Part shown: positions 1-7,500 of the stretch, piece by piece
Numbering within the stretch: position 1 is the first letter of the stretch
Layout: every line of letters begins with the position of its first letter
Source: Promethearchaeota archaeon
Lineage (GTDB): Archaea; Asgardarchaeota; Lokiarchaeia; Sigynarchaeales; SOKP01
Direction of reading: 5' to 3'
DNA: 9,509 nucleotides
Assembly: GCA_019057735.1 (NCBI GenBank)
Contig: JAHLWV010000076.1
Coordinates: 1-9,509 of the forward strand
Position numbers and translations under genes: made by a program
The notes under the pieces: generated by a model
Told to the model about the DNA's origin: nothing
The model's input: the letters and a program-made list of their open reading frames with translations, nothing else
Databases searched by the model: none

Positions 1-260
1 CTGCAAATTATTTGAAGAAAATCAAAGAAATAGCTGGATTATATGCTAATGATCGTATTTTAATTACTTTAGAAGGGGGATACGAGATTGATAAGCAAGC
101 TAGAGCTGTTTATAATTGCCTGCAAGTTCTTGATGACAGTGAGAATGAATTAATAGAAGAAAATATTAGAGAATCCAGTAGTGATGTTTTAAATTATGTA
201 AGTAATGAAGTTATCCCTAAATTAAAAGAACATCTTAGTCCTCATTGGCAGTGCTTTTAA
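1..260 (+). CDS. Histone deacetylase-family protein, C-terminal end (partial, class II/AcuC-like)
   Basis: The frame is open to the left edge (first full codon at 3), so this is the last ~85 residues of a longer gene; family members are usually 300-400 aa. It carries the motif LEGGY (69-83), preceded by a hydrophobic strand (RILIT) and followed by a helix ending in a CLQVL segment, then a C-terminal KLKEHLSPHW. This order is typical of the end of zinc-dependent class II histone deacetylases and the AcuC/acetylpolyamine amidohydrolase relatives. In that family the Tyr of LEGGY sits in the active site and stabilises the tetrahedral intermediate during deacetylation of N-acetyl-lysine or acetylpolyamines; here the Tyr (81-83) is kept. 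The His/Asp metal ligands lie upstream and cannot be seen. A TTG at 12 is not a credible start because the frame continues upstream. Substrate is unknown; the protein should be cytosolic. Family assignment is fairly safe, subtype less so. Confidence 0.75.
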   Translation, partial: ANYLKKIKEIAGLYANDRILITLEGGYEIDKQARAVYNCLQVLDDSENELIEENIRESSSDVLNYVSNEVIPKLKEHLSPHWQCF

Positions 261-270
261 TTTTTAAAAA
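254..270 (+). terminator. Possible T-rich transcription end after the deacetylase gene
   Basis: The stop codon is embedded in a T4-AA-T5 stretch followed by A-run sequence (TTTTTAAAAA, a perfect palindrome at 261-270). Archaeal RNA polymerase can terminate on such U-rich tracts without a strong hairpin. The signal is weak because the whole gap is A+T-rich. Confidence 0.25.
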
Positions 271-303
271 AGACCGTTAAGAAATCGCCCATTTGTGCTA
301 TAG

Positions 304-311
304 TTTATAAA
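304..311 (+). promoter_or_regulatory. Candidate TATA box (TTTATAAA) for the 376-1212 gene
   Basis: TTTATAAA is a good match to an archaeal TATA box and lies about 65 bp before the ATG at 376, predicting a transcript start near 335 and a leader of about 40 nt. No clear Shine-Dalgarno site is seen before the ATG. The rest of the 115-bp gap 261-375 holds nothing else I can support. Confidence 0.35.
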
Positions 312-375
312 CAAAATTAAATATTAAAGTTACAATAATTGATATTATTAAGCATAAACATAAGAGAAGATTATT

Positions 376-1212
376 ATGTCGGACGAATATGAAAAAGACG
401 AGGAAGAAGAATACAAACCTCGTGGTCCACCTCCAACACCGCCACCTTCAATGCCACCACCTTCAACGCCGCCACCTTCACCACTCCCGCCGACTAATTC
501 GAATGAATCTCCAGTATATCAGCCCGAACCAACTATACCAAGTGGTCCCTCACAAGCGGAATACAATGCCGTTATATCTCAGGCTCAGGAAAAGGATAAT
601 GTCATAGGACAATTACAAAATCAGATAAGTGAAGTAAATGCTCAATGTGCAGATATAAATTCACAGCTTTTAGTTAAAGATAACCAAATAACTCAGCTGA
701 ATAGCCAAATCAACAGTTTTCAGACAACTGTTGAAGGATTCCAGAATCAAATTACCCAAATTAATAATGAGAAAGCTCAACTACTAGCACAATTACCTCA
801 ATTACAAAGCCAATTACAACAAGTTCAACAGGAAAATTTAAACCTCCAGCAACAAATTGGACCGCTTCATGCTCAAATTAGCAAATTACAACAAGAAATA
901 TCCTATAAAGAGAAGCGAATCCAAGAATTGAAAGAACCAAAAGCAGTTATGCCATCAAGTTTAGCTCAAGGAATAACCTCACAAAGTCCAGCATTTGGCA
1001 GTAGTCCAACAATTCCAACGACTTCCACTCCATCAACAGCCACACCTAGTATCGATGCTGGATTTGGTTCAGGACGTAGAATTTGTCCCAATTGTGGGGC
1101 TACAGGATTTGCTATTAAGGAAGTTGAGGACAAAACAAAAATATTAAGCTATATTCCTAAACCACAATATGCTAAAAAGAGCGTCTGCACGAAATGTGGA
1201 TTTGAATTTTAA
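376..1212 (+). CDS. Polyproline / coiled-coil / C-terminal zinc-ribbon protein, function unknown
   Basis: The 278-aa product has four visible parts. Residues 1-14 are acidic (Asp/Glu-rich). Residues 15-39 are proline-rich, built from PPxxP-type units such as PPPTP and PPSTP. Residues ~62-188 are a long Gln/Asn-rich helical stretch with heptad-like hydrophobic spacing, probably an oligomerising coiled coil. A Ser/Thr/Pro-rich linker (~190-233) leads to a zinc ribbon with Cys237-x2-Cys240 and Cys271-x2-Cys274. There is no signal peptide or membrane segment, so it should be cytosolic. The ATG is fixed by an in-frame stop at 361. It is separated by 115 bp and 184 bp from its neighbours and looks like its own transcription unit. 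The polyproline-plus-coiled-coil plan recalls eukaryotic actin regulators that bind profilin, but this is only an analogy. The zinc ribbon could bind nucleic acid or protein. No gene name is justified. Confidence 0.85.
   Translation: MSDEYEKDEEEEYKPRGPPPTPPPSMPPPSTPPPSPLPPTNSNESPVYQPEPTIPSGPSQAEYNAVISQAQEKDNVIGQLQNQISEVNAQCADINSQLLVKDNQITQLNSQINSFQTTVEGFQNQITQINNEKAQLLAQLPQLQSQLQQVQQENLNLQQQIGPLHAQISKLQQEISYKEKRIQELKEPKAVMPSSLAQGITSQSPAFGSSPTIPTTSTPSTATPSIDAGFGSGRRICPNCGATGFAIKEVEDKTKILSYIPKPQYAKKSVCTKCGFEF
427..486 (+). repeat. In-gene 15-bp tandem repeat encoding Pro-rich units
   Basis: Four head-to-tail 15-bp units start at 427, 442, 457 and 472, each beginning CCACCT(C/T)CA and encoding PPPTP, PPSMP, PPSTP and PPSPL. 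The last is divergent. The DNA-level similarity suggests growth by local duplication within the coding frame; codon-size units keep the frame intact. Confidence 0.7.
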
Positions 1213-1256
1213 TTTTTTAATTACCTTACCTTTTTTTGATCTAATTTATCAAAAAA
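1213..1256 (+). terminator. T-run terminator region with AT stem-loop after the zinc-ribbon gene
   Basis: Immediately after the stop there is a T6 run (1213-1218) and then a T7 run (1231-1237), the kind of U-tract that ends archaeal transcripts. The second run is part of a perfect 9-bp inverted repeat, TTTTTTGAT (1232-1240) and ATCAAAAAA (1248-1256), with a 7-nt loop. The stem is almost pure A-T and its A-side faces downstream, so it is not a classical bacterial intrinsic terminator for this strand; the T-runs are the stronger evidence. Confidence 0.45.
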
Positions 1257-1286
1257 TCCAGTCATTAACTACTTACTCTATTCATT

Positions 1287-1324
1287 TTAAGTAATATTTC
1301 ATATGAATCAGAAATATTAAGTAA
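1287..1324. promoter_or_regulatory. Inverted and direct repeats upstream of the 1397 gene, possible operator
   Basis: AATATTTC (1293-1300) and GAAATATT (1311-1318) form an 8-bp inverted repeat around a 10-nt centre. TTAAGTAA also occurs twice, at 1287-1294 and 1317-1324, 30 bp apart. The block sits about 75-110 bp before the ATG and just upstream of TATA-like sequence, a place where a regulator could bind. In A+T-rich DNA such repeats arise by chance, so this is tentative. Confidence 0.3.
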
Positions 1325-1326
1325 AT

Positions 1327-1339
1327 TATTTATACTATA
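1327..1339 (+). promoter_or_regulatory. Candidate TATA region for the surface-protein gene cluster
   Basis: ATTTATACTATAA is TATA-like and about 60-70 bp before the ATG at 1397, giving a predicted leader of roughly 30-40 nt. A second TTATAAT at 1361-1367 is an alternative that would make a near-leaderless message. No other promoter candidate is clearly better in the 184-bp gap. Confidence 0.3.
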
Positions 1340-1396
1340 ATTTTAATTAATATTGCAAACTTATAATGGAAAAGTTAAGGGTAAAATAGAGTAGAA

Positions 1397-4300
1397 ATGT
1401 CTGAATTTCGCGAAGATTTATTAGTTACTGCAATAAATAAAAAGAGAGTAATTAAAATCATTCTTACAGCAGTACTATTAGTATTTGCATTTGCTTTTTC
1501 AACAGTCTTCTTTAGTTTCCTTTGGAATACTATAAGACCGCCTCCGAGTAGCGAATTAGCTGGAGCGGATGAAGAAGAGGGAATCCCTACACAAATCCCT
1601 TTCCCCTATAATATGTCAGATTTTCAAGATTTATTTTCTGATCTCAATTTAACAACAGACGAATTAACTGATCTTTTAGATGCGCTAACAGATATGTTCG
1701 ACGGTGATATTGACGATTTAGACTTAGGCGATTACGGCGCTGCCCTTGCAGCTCTTATGTTCTCTGAAGTTGAAGTTTTTAGAATATATGACTACGACGA
1801 TTACAACGAGATTTTAACAAAATTCTGGAAATATGAAAGTTTTGACGAATATACGGGAGATGGGTGGCACTCCTCTGCTGCTACAACACCTTATTCTTAT
1901 TACACCTATGGAGATTACTTTTCCCAACATTGGGATAAAGACATCCTTTCTTTAAAAATACCGCTTACTCCCGTTAGGGGTATAAATTCTATGGTTATAC
2001 CCACTCTATTTCATACTCCCTTTATTATGGAAAATAGTATTCAAGCTAATAATATGCAAGGAATACCCAATTTATTTAAAGACGAGTTTAATTGTACAAC
2101 TCTTGATATTGACTTTAGCATGGATGAGGATGTTAATATGACTTACGAAATGTTTGGATTGAATCTACCAACTAGTTCAGAAATAGACGCAGTGGCAATA
2201 GAACCTTTTTATACTCCTGTTCCTATAAAAAGTAAATATTTACAATTGAAAGGGGATACAATAAATGTCTATATAAGCAATAACGATGATTTTGCTTATC
2301 ATTACAATCAAATAAATGCGACAATATTAAGTTCTGATAATGCTTTTATCGTTGCTGATAAAATTAGAAATTATCTGCAATATAATTTTATAAGAATTTC
2401 CGACCCAAGTCAATACAATCCAGCTCCAGACGGATATGATCAAGTGGAGTGGTTTCTCGAAGAAGGAATTGGCTATTGGTCTGATTTTACATCAGCTTTT
2501 TGTGCTTTCGCAAGAGCTTTTGGCATAGCTAGCCGTTTTGTTGATGGGTTCAATAGTTTTTTAGCCGAAGAGCAATTTGACAATTTTGAAGGTAGAAATG
2601 CAGTTGCTATAAAATATAAAAATATGTATAACTGGGCAGAAATATATATCCCAACAGATGTAAGTGGTAATGGTATTTGGATACAAATGGATGTCTATTA
2701 TGATAATTATGGAAGTGTCCCTCCTAGCTTAGCTAATTACTCACTCACTTTAAATTCAAACTTTACCGCGGGATTTAGGGGGACTACTGCAAATCTCACA
2801 GCTTCATTAACACTTGATGGCGCTCCTGTTGAGGGTGCAACAATTTCTTTTTATGATTTAACTTCTTTACAGACTCTTGGTCAATTCGATACAAATCTAG
2901 GTGGTAACGCTTCAATCATAGTAAATATTGATGATTTACAAGTTGTCGGACCACATTTAATTTTTGCTCAATTTAATCCAGACGTTAACGACACGACTAC
3001 GTACACAATATATGGGGATATTCAGGTAAATCTCCAGTATATTAATCCTCAAGAAGTAAATATTTCAATTGATACTTCTACAAACATTCAGGGATATGTA
3101 GCCGATCCTGTGAATAGTAAAAGGGTTAGCGGGGTAACAGTAGAATTTGTAATCCTTCAAAAAGGTACAAGCACGAGAGTTGGAACTCCACCGTTTGATA
3201 CCTCATTTGTGTTGACCGATTCGAATGGTGTTTTTAATGCAGATGTAAATATTGATGTATCAGTTCCAGTAGGTAAATATGAATTACGAGTAGATACGAA
3301 TGGAAGTTGGTATTATAATCCTTATGCGTTAGGTTTTGTTAATGATTCAAGCAATAAAATGGATTTAAATGTAACAAAGGGAATAGTCAAAAAATTGTGG
3401 TTTTATATCAATGATATTCCATCAGATATACCAGATGCTCCAATAGTTAAGAGAAATTCCAATATTACATTAAAGGCTATAGTGGTAAATGAAACCAACG
3501 CCCCCATATCAAATCAAAATGTAGATTTTTACGACTACACAAGAGGGGTTTATATCGGCTCAAATATAACAAATTCTAACGGAATAGCAACTCTTAATTA
3601 TTTTATAGGTAATTTCGTTACAATTGGACCGAACTTATTATATGGGAAGCTTGGAATTAACGAAAACTTTACCTATTTTATCTTAAATGAGGAACCTACT
3701 ATCAACATCATTTCAGGACCCACACCAAGGGAAATAAATAGTACCGTTATCGGAGCAACTAATACTTTTTTTAATATTGAAGGACGAATTATTGATAGCA
3801 TCAATAATAACCCGATACGGCGCTCAAGATTGAATCTTAAACTTATGAATGGTGTCATGGATTATTCTGTCTTTTTAATTCCAAGTGAACCTTTTTTAAC
3901 AGATTTTAATGGGTACTTTAATTTGAATTTTGAAGTTGATTCTAACGCACCAACAGGGAATTACACTTTGAGATTGGACTTCAACGGTACAATTAATAGG
4001 CTAGGACATCCTGAATACCCCGCATTTTTTATACTTCCATATATTAATACTTCTTCAGTTTTTACAAGTGAGTTGAAAATATCAACCCCAGCAACGTTAT
4101 TATTTAATTTTTGGATAAACGGGACAGTTTTTGACGACTATAATCAACCTGTGCTTTCAAAAAATGAAGATCTTAATTTATCTGTCTACCTTGAATGGGG
4201 TGCGATCCCGATTGGAGATGGAGAATGGATCGATTTCTATGATGTTACGCAAGATGTAGCTTTAGGATCTGCTCAAACTATAAATGGCTATTCCCATTTT

Positions 4301-5830
4301 GTTTATTCTACTTCCACTGCTACAGTTGCAGGTCCCCATCTCATTTATGCTCGATGGGGTTCCAATTATAATTATTCCTATTATATTTACAACAAAAACA
4401 TCACAATTGACCTTACAGATGGACCTGAACCACGGGAAGTAGATAGAAGCGGACCTATTGTAAGTCGAAGTTTTAACCTTCATGGCTATGTTAACGATTC
4501 TAGCAACGGAGTTACCATAAAATACGCACAAATAAATGTATATATGTTTGATGGTCTAATCGATGTCTCATTTTACTTAGTGTTACAAGGTGGTTCTACA
4601 AGTATGGATGAGACGGGTGAATTTAATTTAGATTATTATATTTCGAGTTCGACTCCAGATAAAAACTATACAATCCGAGTCGAATTCTCTGGTGTATTTT
4701 TGTATTCCTGGCCCAATAATCAGTTTAATGAGCATGATTTTTACTTAGGTGCTTACAGTAATTTTACTGATCTTGTTATCGCATCTTATGAACTTCAAGT
4801 TATTGATCTTGCTGATTTGAAAATACTTCTTTCAGTAGAAGGAAGCCCAACTCTATCATTTTATGACGATGCAAATCCACCTGAAACATTTAAATTTGGA
4901 GAGATTACTCACATTCAAGTTCAGATCATTCATGCAGGGACAAAAGATGGGAATACTGTATATCTCTACGATGATTTTACTAATACTCTCATCACTTCAT
5001 GGGTTTTTGAGGGTGAATCCGGATTTATACAATTTAATATTTCAACAGATACTTTACATGCTGGCTTAATTAGGTTTAGAGTAAACTATGAAAGTTATAA
5101 CACATTCAACACAACTTACATAGTAATCAATGAAACGATACCTATTTCAATAAACTTAGATCGAAATGTGGTTGAAAGGAATTTCCATCAGTTTAATGTG
5201 AACGGAATTCTTCAACAAAATGGCACAAATTTAGATGGTTTAGTTATTGGTTTATTTTTGTTCAATTCAACCCCACTAGATACCTCATTTTATTTAAATC
5301 TAAACGGTCCCCAGTTTAGGACTGTTTCCAATGGATTCTACTCATATGATATTAATTCTATATTCTTAAGCTGCCCTCAAGGATCGTACATCATTTTGAT
5401 TTATTTTACTGGAAATATAAATGAAATGGGAATCTCTTTAACAAGTTATATGGATACATCAATGAGTATGATTCTCCCGATAAACATTACTGCTGGCACA
5501 GCTATAAACGGAGAATACGACACAAACATTGTAAAGGACGATTTCTATGATGGGGATGACTTATATGTTTATGGTTTCTTGACTTGGGATAACGGAACTG
5601 CAATGTCTTCTATGGAAATAAATGTTACAGTGAGAGATAGCATTGGAAACATTTTAGGCACAGCAATAAGGATCACTGATGGTTCTGGATTCTTTAATGT
5701 TACAATAGTGATAGGAAGTTGGCCCGCTAATGCTGAAATATGGGTGACTTTCTATCCTGAAGATAATTTTAGTTCTCCCGATTATTATTACATAGAATTT
5801 TATGAAATAGAATTATTTAGAGCTCCATAA
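1397..5830 (+). CDS. Large membrane-anchored surface protein: degenerate transglutaminase-like domain plus array of Ig-like domains
   Basis: The 1477-aa product starts with a short basic cytosolic tail (KKR at 15-17), one membrane segment (~21-43) and no second segment, so the rest should face outside. A Pro/acidic stretch and an Asp/Leu-rich region (~60-115) follow. Then comes a strand region ending in YTGDGW (to Trp157) like that before the transglutaminase domain of TgpA/DUF3488-type proteins. The transglutaminase-like core spans ~315-435, with a FLEEG segment, the helix before GIASRFVDGF, and NWAEIYIP then WIQMD. The usual catalytic Cys is Trp361 and the usual His is Tyr411; only Asp432 remains, so activity is unlikely. 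From ~455 to the end are about nine Ig-like domains. Some 35-40 N-x-S/T sequons point to a heavily glycosylated exterior. The ATG is fixed by a stop at 1382. It lies 7 nt before the next gene, suggesting co-transcription. The role is probably binding or scaffolding at the cell surface (inference). Confidence 0.85.
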   Translation: MSEFREDLLVTAINKKRVIKIILTAVLLVFAFAFSTVFFSFLWNTIRPPPSSELAGADEEEGIPTQIPFPYNMSDFQDLFSDLNLTTDELTDLLDALTDMFDGDIDDLDLGDYGAALAALMFSEVEVFRIYDYDDYNEILTKFWKYESFDEYTGDGWHSSAATTPYSYYTYGDYFSQHWDKDILSLKIPLTPVRGINSMVIPTLFHTPFIMENSIQANNMQGIPNLFKDEFNCTTLDIDFSMDEDVNMTYEMFGLNLPTSSEIDAVAIEPFYTPVPIKSKYLQLKGDTINVYISNNDDFAYHYNQINATILSSDNAFIVADKIRNYLQYNFIRISDPSQYNPAPDGYDQVEWFLEEGIGYWSDFTSAFCAFARAFGIASRFVDGFNSFLAEEQFDNFEGRNAVAIKYKNMYNWAEIYIPTDVSGNGIWIQMDVYYDNYGSVPPSLANYSLTLNSNFTAGFRGTTANLTASLTLDGAPVEGATISFYDLTSLQTLGQFDTNLGGNASIIVNIDDLQVVGPHLIFAQFNPDVNDTTTYTIYGDIQVNLQYINPQEVNISIDTSTNIQGYVADPVNSKRVSGVTVEFVILQKGTSTRVGTPPFDTSFVLTDSNGVFNADVNIDVSVPVGKYELRVDTNGSWYYNPYALGFVNDSSNKMDLNVTKGIVKKLWFYINDIPSDIPDAPIVKRNSNITLKAIVVNETNAPISNQNVDFYDYTRGVYIGSNITNSNGIATLNYFIGNFVTIGPNLLYGKLGINENFTYFILNEEPTINIISGPTPREINSTVIGATNTFFNIEGRIIDSINNNPIRRSRLNLKLMNGVMDYSVFLIPSEPFLTDFNGYFNLNFEVDSNAPTGNYTLRLDFNGTINRLGHPEYPAFFILPYINTSSVFTSELKISTPATLLFNFWINGTVFDDYNQPVLSKNEDLNLSVYLEWGAIPIGDGEWIDFYDVTQDVALGSAQTINGYSHFVYSTSTATVAGPHLIYARWGSNYNYSYYIYNKNITIDLTDGPEPREVDRSGPIVSRSFNLHGYVNDSSNGVTIKYAQINVYMFDGLIDVSFYLVLQGGSTSMDETGEFNLDYYISSSTPDKNYTIRVEFSGVFLYSWPNNQFNEHDFYLGAYSNFTDLVIASYELQVIDLADLKILLSVEGSPTLSFYDDANPPETFKFGEITHIQVQIIHAGTKDGNTVYLYDDFTNTLITSWVFEGESGFIQFNISTDTLHAGLIRFRVNYESYNTFNTTYIVINETIPISINLDRNVVERNFHQFNVNGILQQNGTNLDGLVIGLFLFNSTPLDTSFYLNLNGPQFRTVSNGFYSYDINSIFLSCPQGSYIILIYFTGNINEMGISLTSYMDTSMSMILPINITAGTAINGEYDTNIVKDDFYDGDDLYVYGFLTWDNGTAMSSMEINVTVRDSIGNILGTAIRITDGSGFFNVTIVIGSWPANAEIWVTFYPEDNFSSPDYYYIEFYEIELFRAP
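2339..2701 (+). other. Transglutaminase-like core domain lacking catalytic Cys and His
   Basis: The segment GYWSDFTSAF...RAFGIASRFVDGF matches, position for position and without gaps, the family pattern G-x-C-x-[DEH]-[FY]-A...LRALGIPARxVxGY. The nucleophile Cys is replaced by Trp361 (codon 2477-2479). In the second motif (HAWxEVY in active members) MYNWAEIYIP has Tyr411 (2627-2629) where His is expected. Asp432 (2690-2692) of the third motif is kept. No His occurs anywhere in residues 315-435. Cys369 lies eight residues past the expected nucleophile and is unlikely to replace it. Confidence 0.75.
2759..5827 (+). repeat. Alternating A/B Ig-like domain array (protein-level repeat)
   Basis: Two domain types alternate. 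Type A has a FYD-x-T or related core and a GP(H/N)L(I/L) strand: residues ~455-545, 664-767, 892-1002 and a weaker copy at 1130-1246. Type B has an N-x-(Q/E/H/N)-G strand, a later (D/S)-x-x-G-x-F turn and a strand ending in N/S/T-G: ~546-655, 768-891, 1003-1126 and 1247-1353. GPTPRE and GPEPRE open the second and third B units. A final divergent Ig-like domain fills ~1359-1477. Boundaries are by eye. The copies are diverged at DNA level, so the array is old, not a recent expansion. Confidence 0.65.
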
Positions 5831-5837
5831 TTAATAA

Positions 5838-7424
5838 ATGAAGATTCAAGTGAGGATATTGAAAGAAAAATATAACTCGCATAAAAATAATAAAAAAATA
5901 AAAGGAATCCTCGTTGTAATTTCAATTTTTATCATAACACCAGCTCTGGTTAATTTAAATTTGTTAAATTCTTATTCAAATAGTGTTCTAGACGATAGAG
6001 TTAAGAGTTCGGGAATATGGGCTACTTTAGACTTAACAAATCCAATTGGAATTAACAATTCTCGCTTTACTCATAATAGTATTATAAATGTTCAAGGAAG
6101 ACTTTTTAATAGAATTTTCGATACAGGTAAAGTAGGGTATACCATAGCAATTGAAATTGACGATATCGTATACTCTAGTATCACCGATATTACTGATTCG
6201 AATGGAGATTTCCAAATTGAATATACCATTGATCCCTCTCTTGATATCTATTCTTCACATAAAATTGAAGCCCTTGTAATTTCTCCACCTGATAGTGTAG
6301 AATACCGGACTTATTACTCCATCTCTGTAAATACTACTTCTTATTTTGATGTAAACGCTCCATCTGGTTCCAAATTAATCGGTGAATTCTTTGATTTTGA
6401 TGCTGACGATTATTTAAGATATTTTGATGGCACTGGGATCCCGTTTTCATCAATTAATTATTTTTGGTATGACGGGGCTGTTATCGTTGACAATAACATT
6501 GTTTCAACTGATTTGACAGGTTTAATTCAGCCTATACCTATTCCAAATATTGGAACAGCAGATTTAGATTTAAAACTTACATTTCAATCACCTCCCGAGA
6601 TTGGATATTCTGAAACTATATATACAGAAACAAAGTTGTTCTCGAACATTTCATGTATTTGGGACCTCCCTTCAACGATAAGAGCATTGAATACTCTAAC
6701 TATCGCCGGTCAAGTCGTTTCGAAGACTGATCCAACAGTATTTATAAATGATAGATTAATTAATGTTTATTATAATGGGACTGAAGTAGAAATTGGTGTT
6801 CAAACTGACTCAAACGGAGATTTTTCCGTATCTTATTTACTTGATAACAGTACCGGTTTGACTTTTATCACTATTCGATTACAAAGCAATCCAGTTATAG
6901 TTACTCGTCATTTCGTTACAGTTCAACAACAATTGACTCCATCTGGTCCGGGTGATCAAATCCCCCCTTTCTTGTTGTTTTTTACAATTTTTCTCCCCAT
7001 TTTGGGAGTCGTTGTTGGAGGGTTAGCGTTTTATGGTTATCGTTATTATAAAAAACAGGATAAACTTTCGAAAGTAGTTAATTTACCTCTTGAGGACAAA
7101 ATAACGAATCTCAAAATTTTAAAAGAAACAGGAAGGTTAGAAGAATCATTGTCTTATCTTTTCAACGCGATTTATGCGGATTTGATCAATGCAAAGTTTG
7201 GAAGAACTCGAAACAATAACGAGACAATCAGAGATTTTGCTATCATATCTGTCAAAGAATTAAACTTAACACCCGCTAGAATTTATCCATTTATCCAAAA
7301 AGTAGAAGAAATCATTTATGCAAAACCGTTTCAAATTACAGAAAAAGAGTTTTACAGTACAATTGAACTATTTTCTCCTATTTATTTTGAGTTAACAGGT
7401 TTCAATTTTGTGCTAAAGTTTTAA
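5838..7424 (+). CDS. Membrane protein with Ig-like ectodomain and cytosolic DUF4129-like helical domain
   Basis: This 528-aa protein has a basic N-terminus followed by a hydrophobic segment (~23-45), either a signal peptide or an anchor. The ectodomain (~50-370) contains at least two Ig-like units with NVQG or IAGQ strands and a TDSNGDF turn, resembling the type B domains of the preceding protein. Residues 186-197 (DFDADDYLRYFD) fit a DxDxD calcium-type loop. A second membrane segment (~378-401) is followed by a basic YYKK stop-transfer. The cytosolic part (~402-528) is helical, with GRLEESLSYLF (from 432), ETIRDFAI (from 462) and IYPFIQKVEEIIY (482-494), a pattern close to the C-terminal domain of DUF4129 proteins, which accompany transglutaminase-like proteins. 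A stop codon directly before the ATG (5835-5837) fixes the start; no Shine-Dalgarno is present, so translation may be coupled to the upstream gene 7 nt away. The DUF4129 link is by pattern only. Confidence 0.8.
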   Translation: MKIQVRILKEKYNSHKNNKKIKGILVVISIFIITPALVNLNLLNSYSNSVLDDRVKSSGIWATLDLTNPIGINNSRFTHNSIINVQGRLFNRIFDTGKVGYTIAIEIDDIVYSSITDITDSNGDFQIEYTIDPSLDIYSSHKIEALVISPPDSVEYRTYYSISVNTTSYFDVNAPSGSKLIGEFFDFDADDYLRYFDGTGIPFSSINYFWYDGAVIVDNNIVSTDLTGLIQPIPIPNIGTADLDLKLTFQSPPEIGYSETIYTETKLFSNISCIWDLPSTIRALNTLTIAGQVVSKTDPTVFINDRLINVYYNGTEVEIGVQTDSNGDFSVSYLLDNSTGLTFITIRLQSNPVIVTRHFVTVQQQLTPSGPGDQIPPFLLFFTIFLPILGVVVGGLAFYGYRYYKKQDKLSKVVNLPLEDKITNLKILKETGRLEESLSYLFNAIYADLINAKFGRTRNNNETIRDFAIISVKELNLTPARIYPFIQKVEEIIYAKPFQITEKEFYSTIELFSPIYFELTGFNFVLKF

Positions 7425-7500
7425 GATGATAAAAAAATTAAAAAAAAAATTGAGAAATTGTAGAAAAAATTTAAGGTCAAAAGAAATTATAATTAAAACA

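Noticed and set aside
389..607. 72-codon open frame rich in His/Arg inside the zinc-ribbon gene
   Set aside because: It is the +1-shifted reading of the proline-codon repeat (CCA CCT read as CAC/CTT); the other frame has a coherent coiled coil and zinc ribbon.
2501..2503. Cys369 as a replacement nucleophile for the transglutaminase domain
   Set aside because: It is eight residues beyond the expected position, two turns along the helix, and no His is present in the domain to pair with it.
3673..3858. Open frame on the - strand within the large surface gene
   Set aside because: Shadow of the Ig-like repeat coding sequence; no domain pattern and no promoter or start signal.
4262..4531. 89-codon - strand open frame
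   Set aside because: Opposite strand of well-supported A3/B3 Ig-like domains; composition does not look like a real protein.
4863..5069. 68-codon + strand open frame inside the surface gene
   Set aside because: Frame-shifted shadow; the main frame is continuous and carries the domain repeats.
6033..6215. 60-codon - strand open frame
   Set aside because: Antisense to the Ig-like ectodomain of the 528-aa protein, with no supporting feature.
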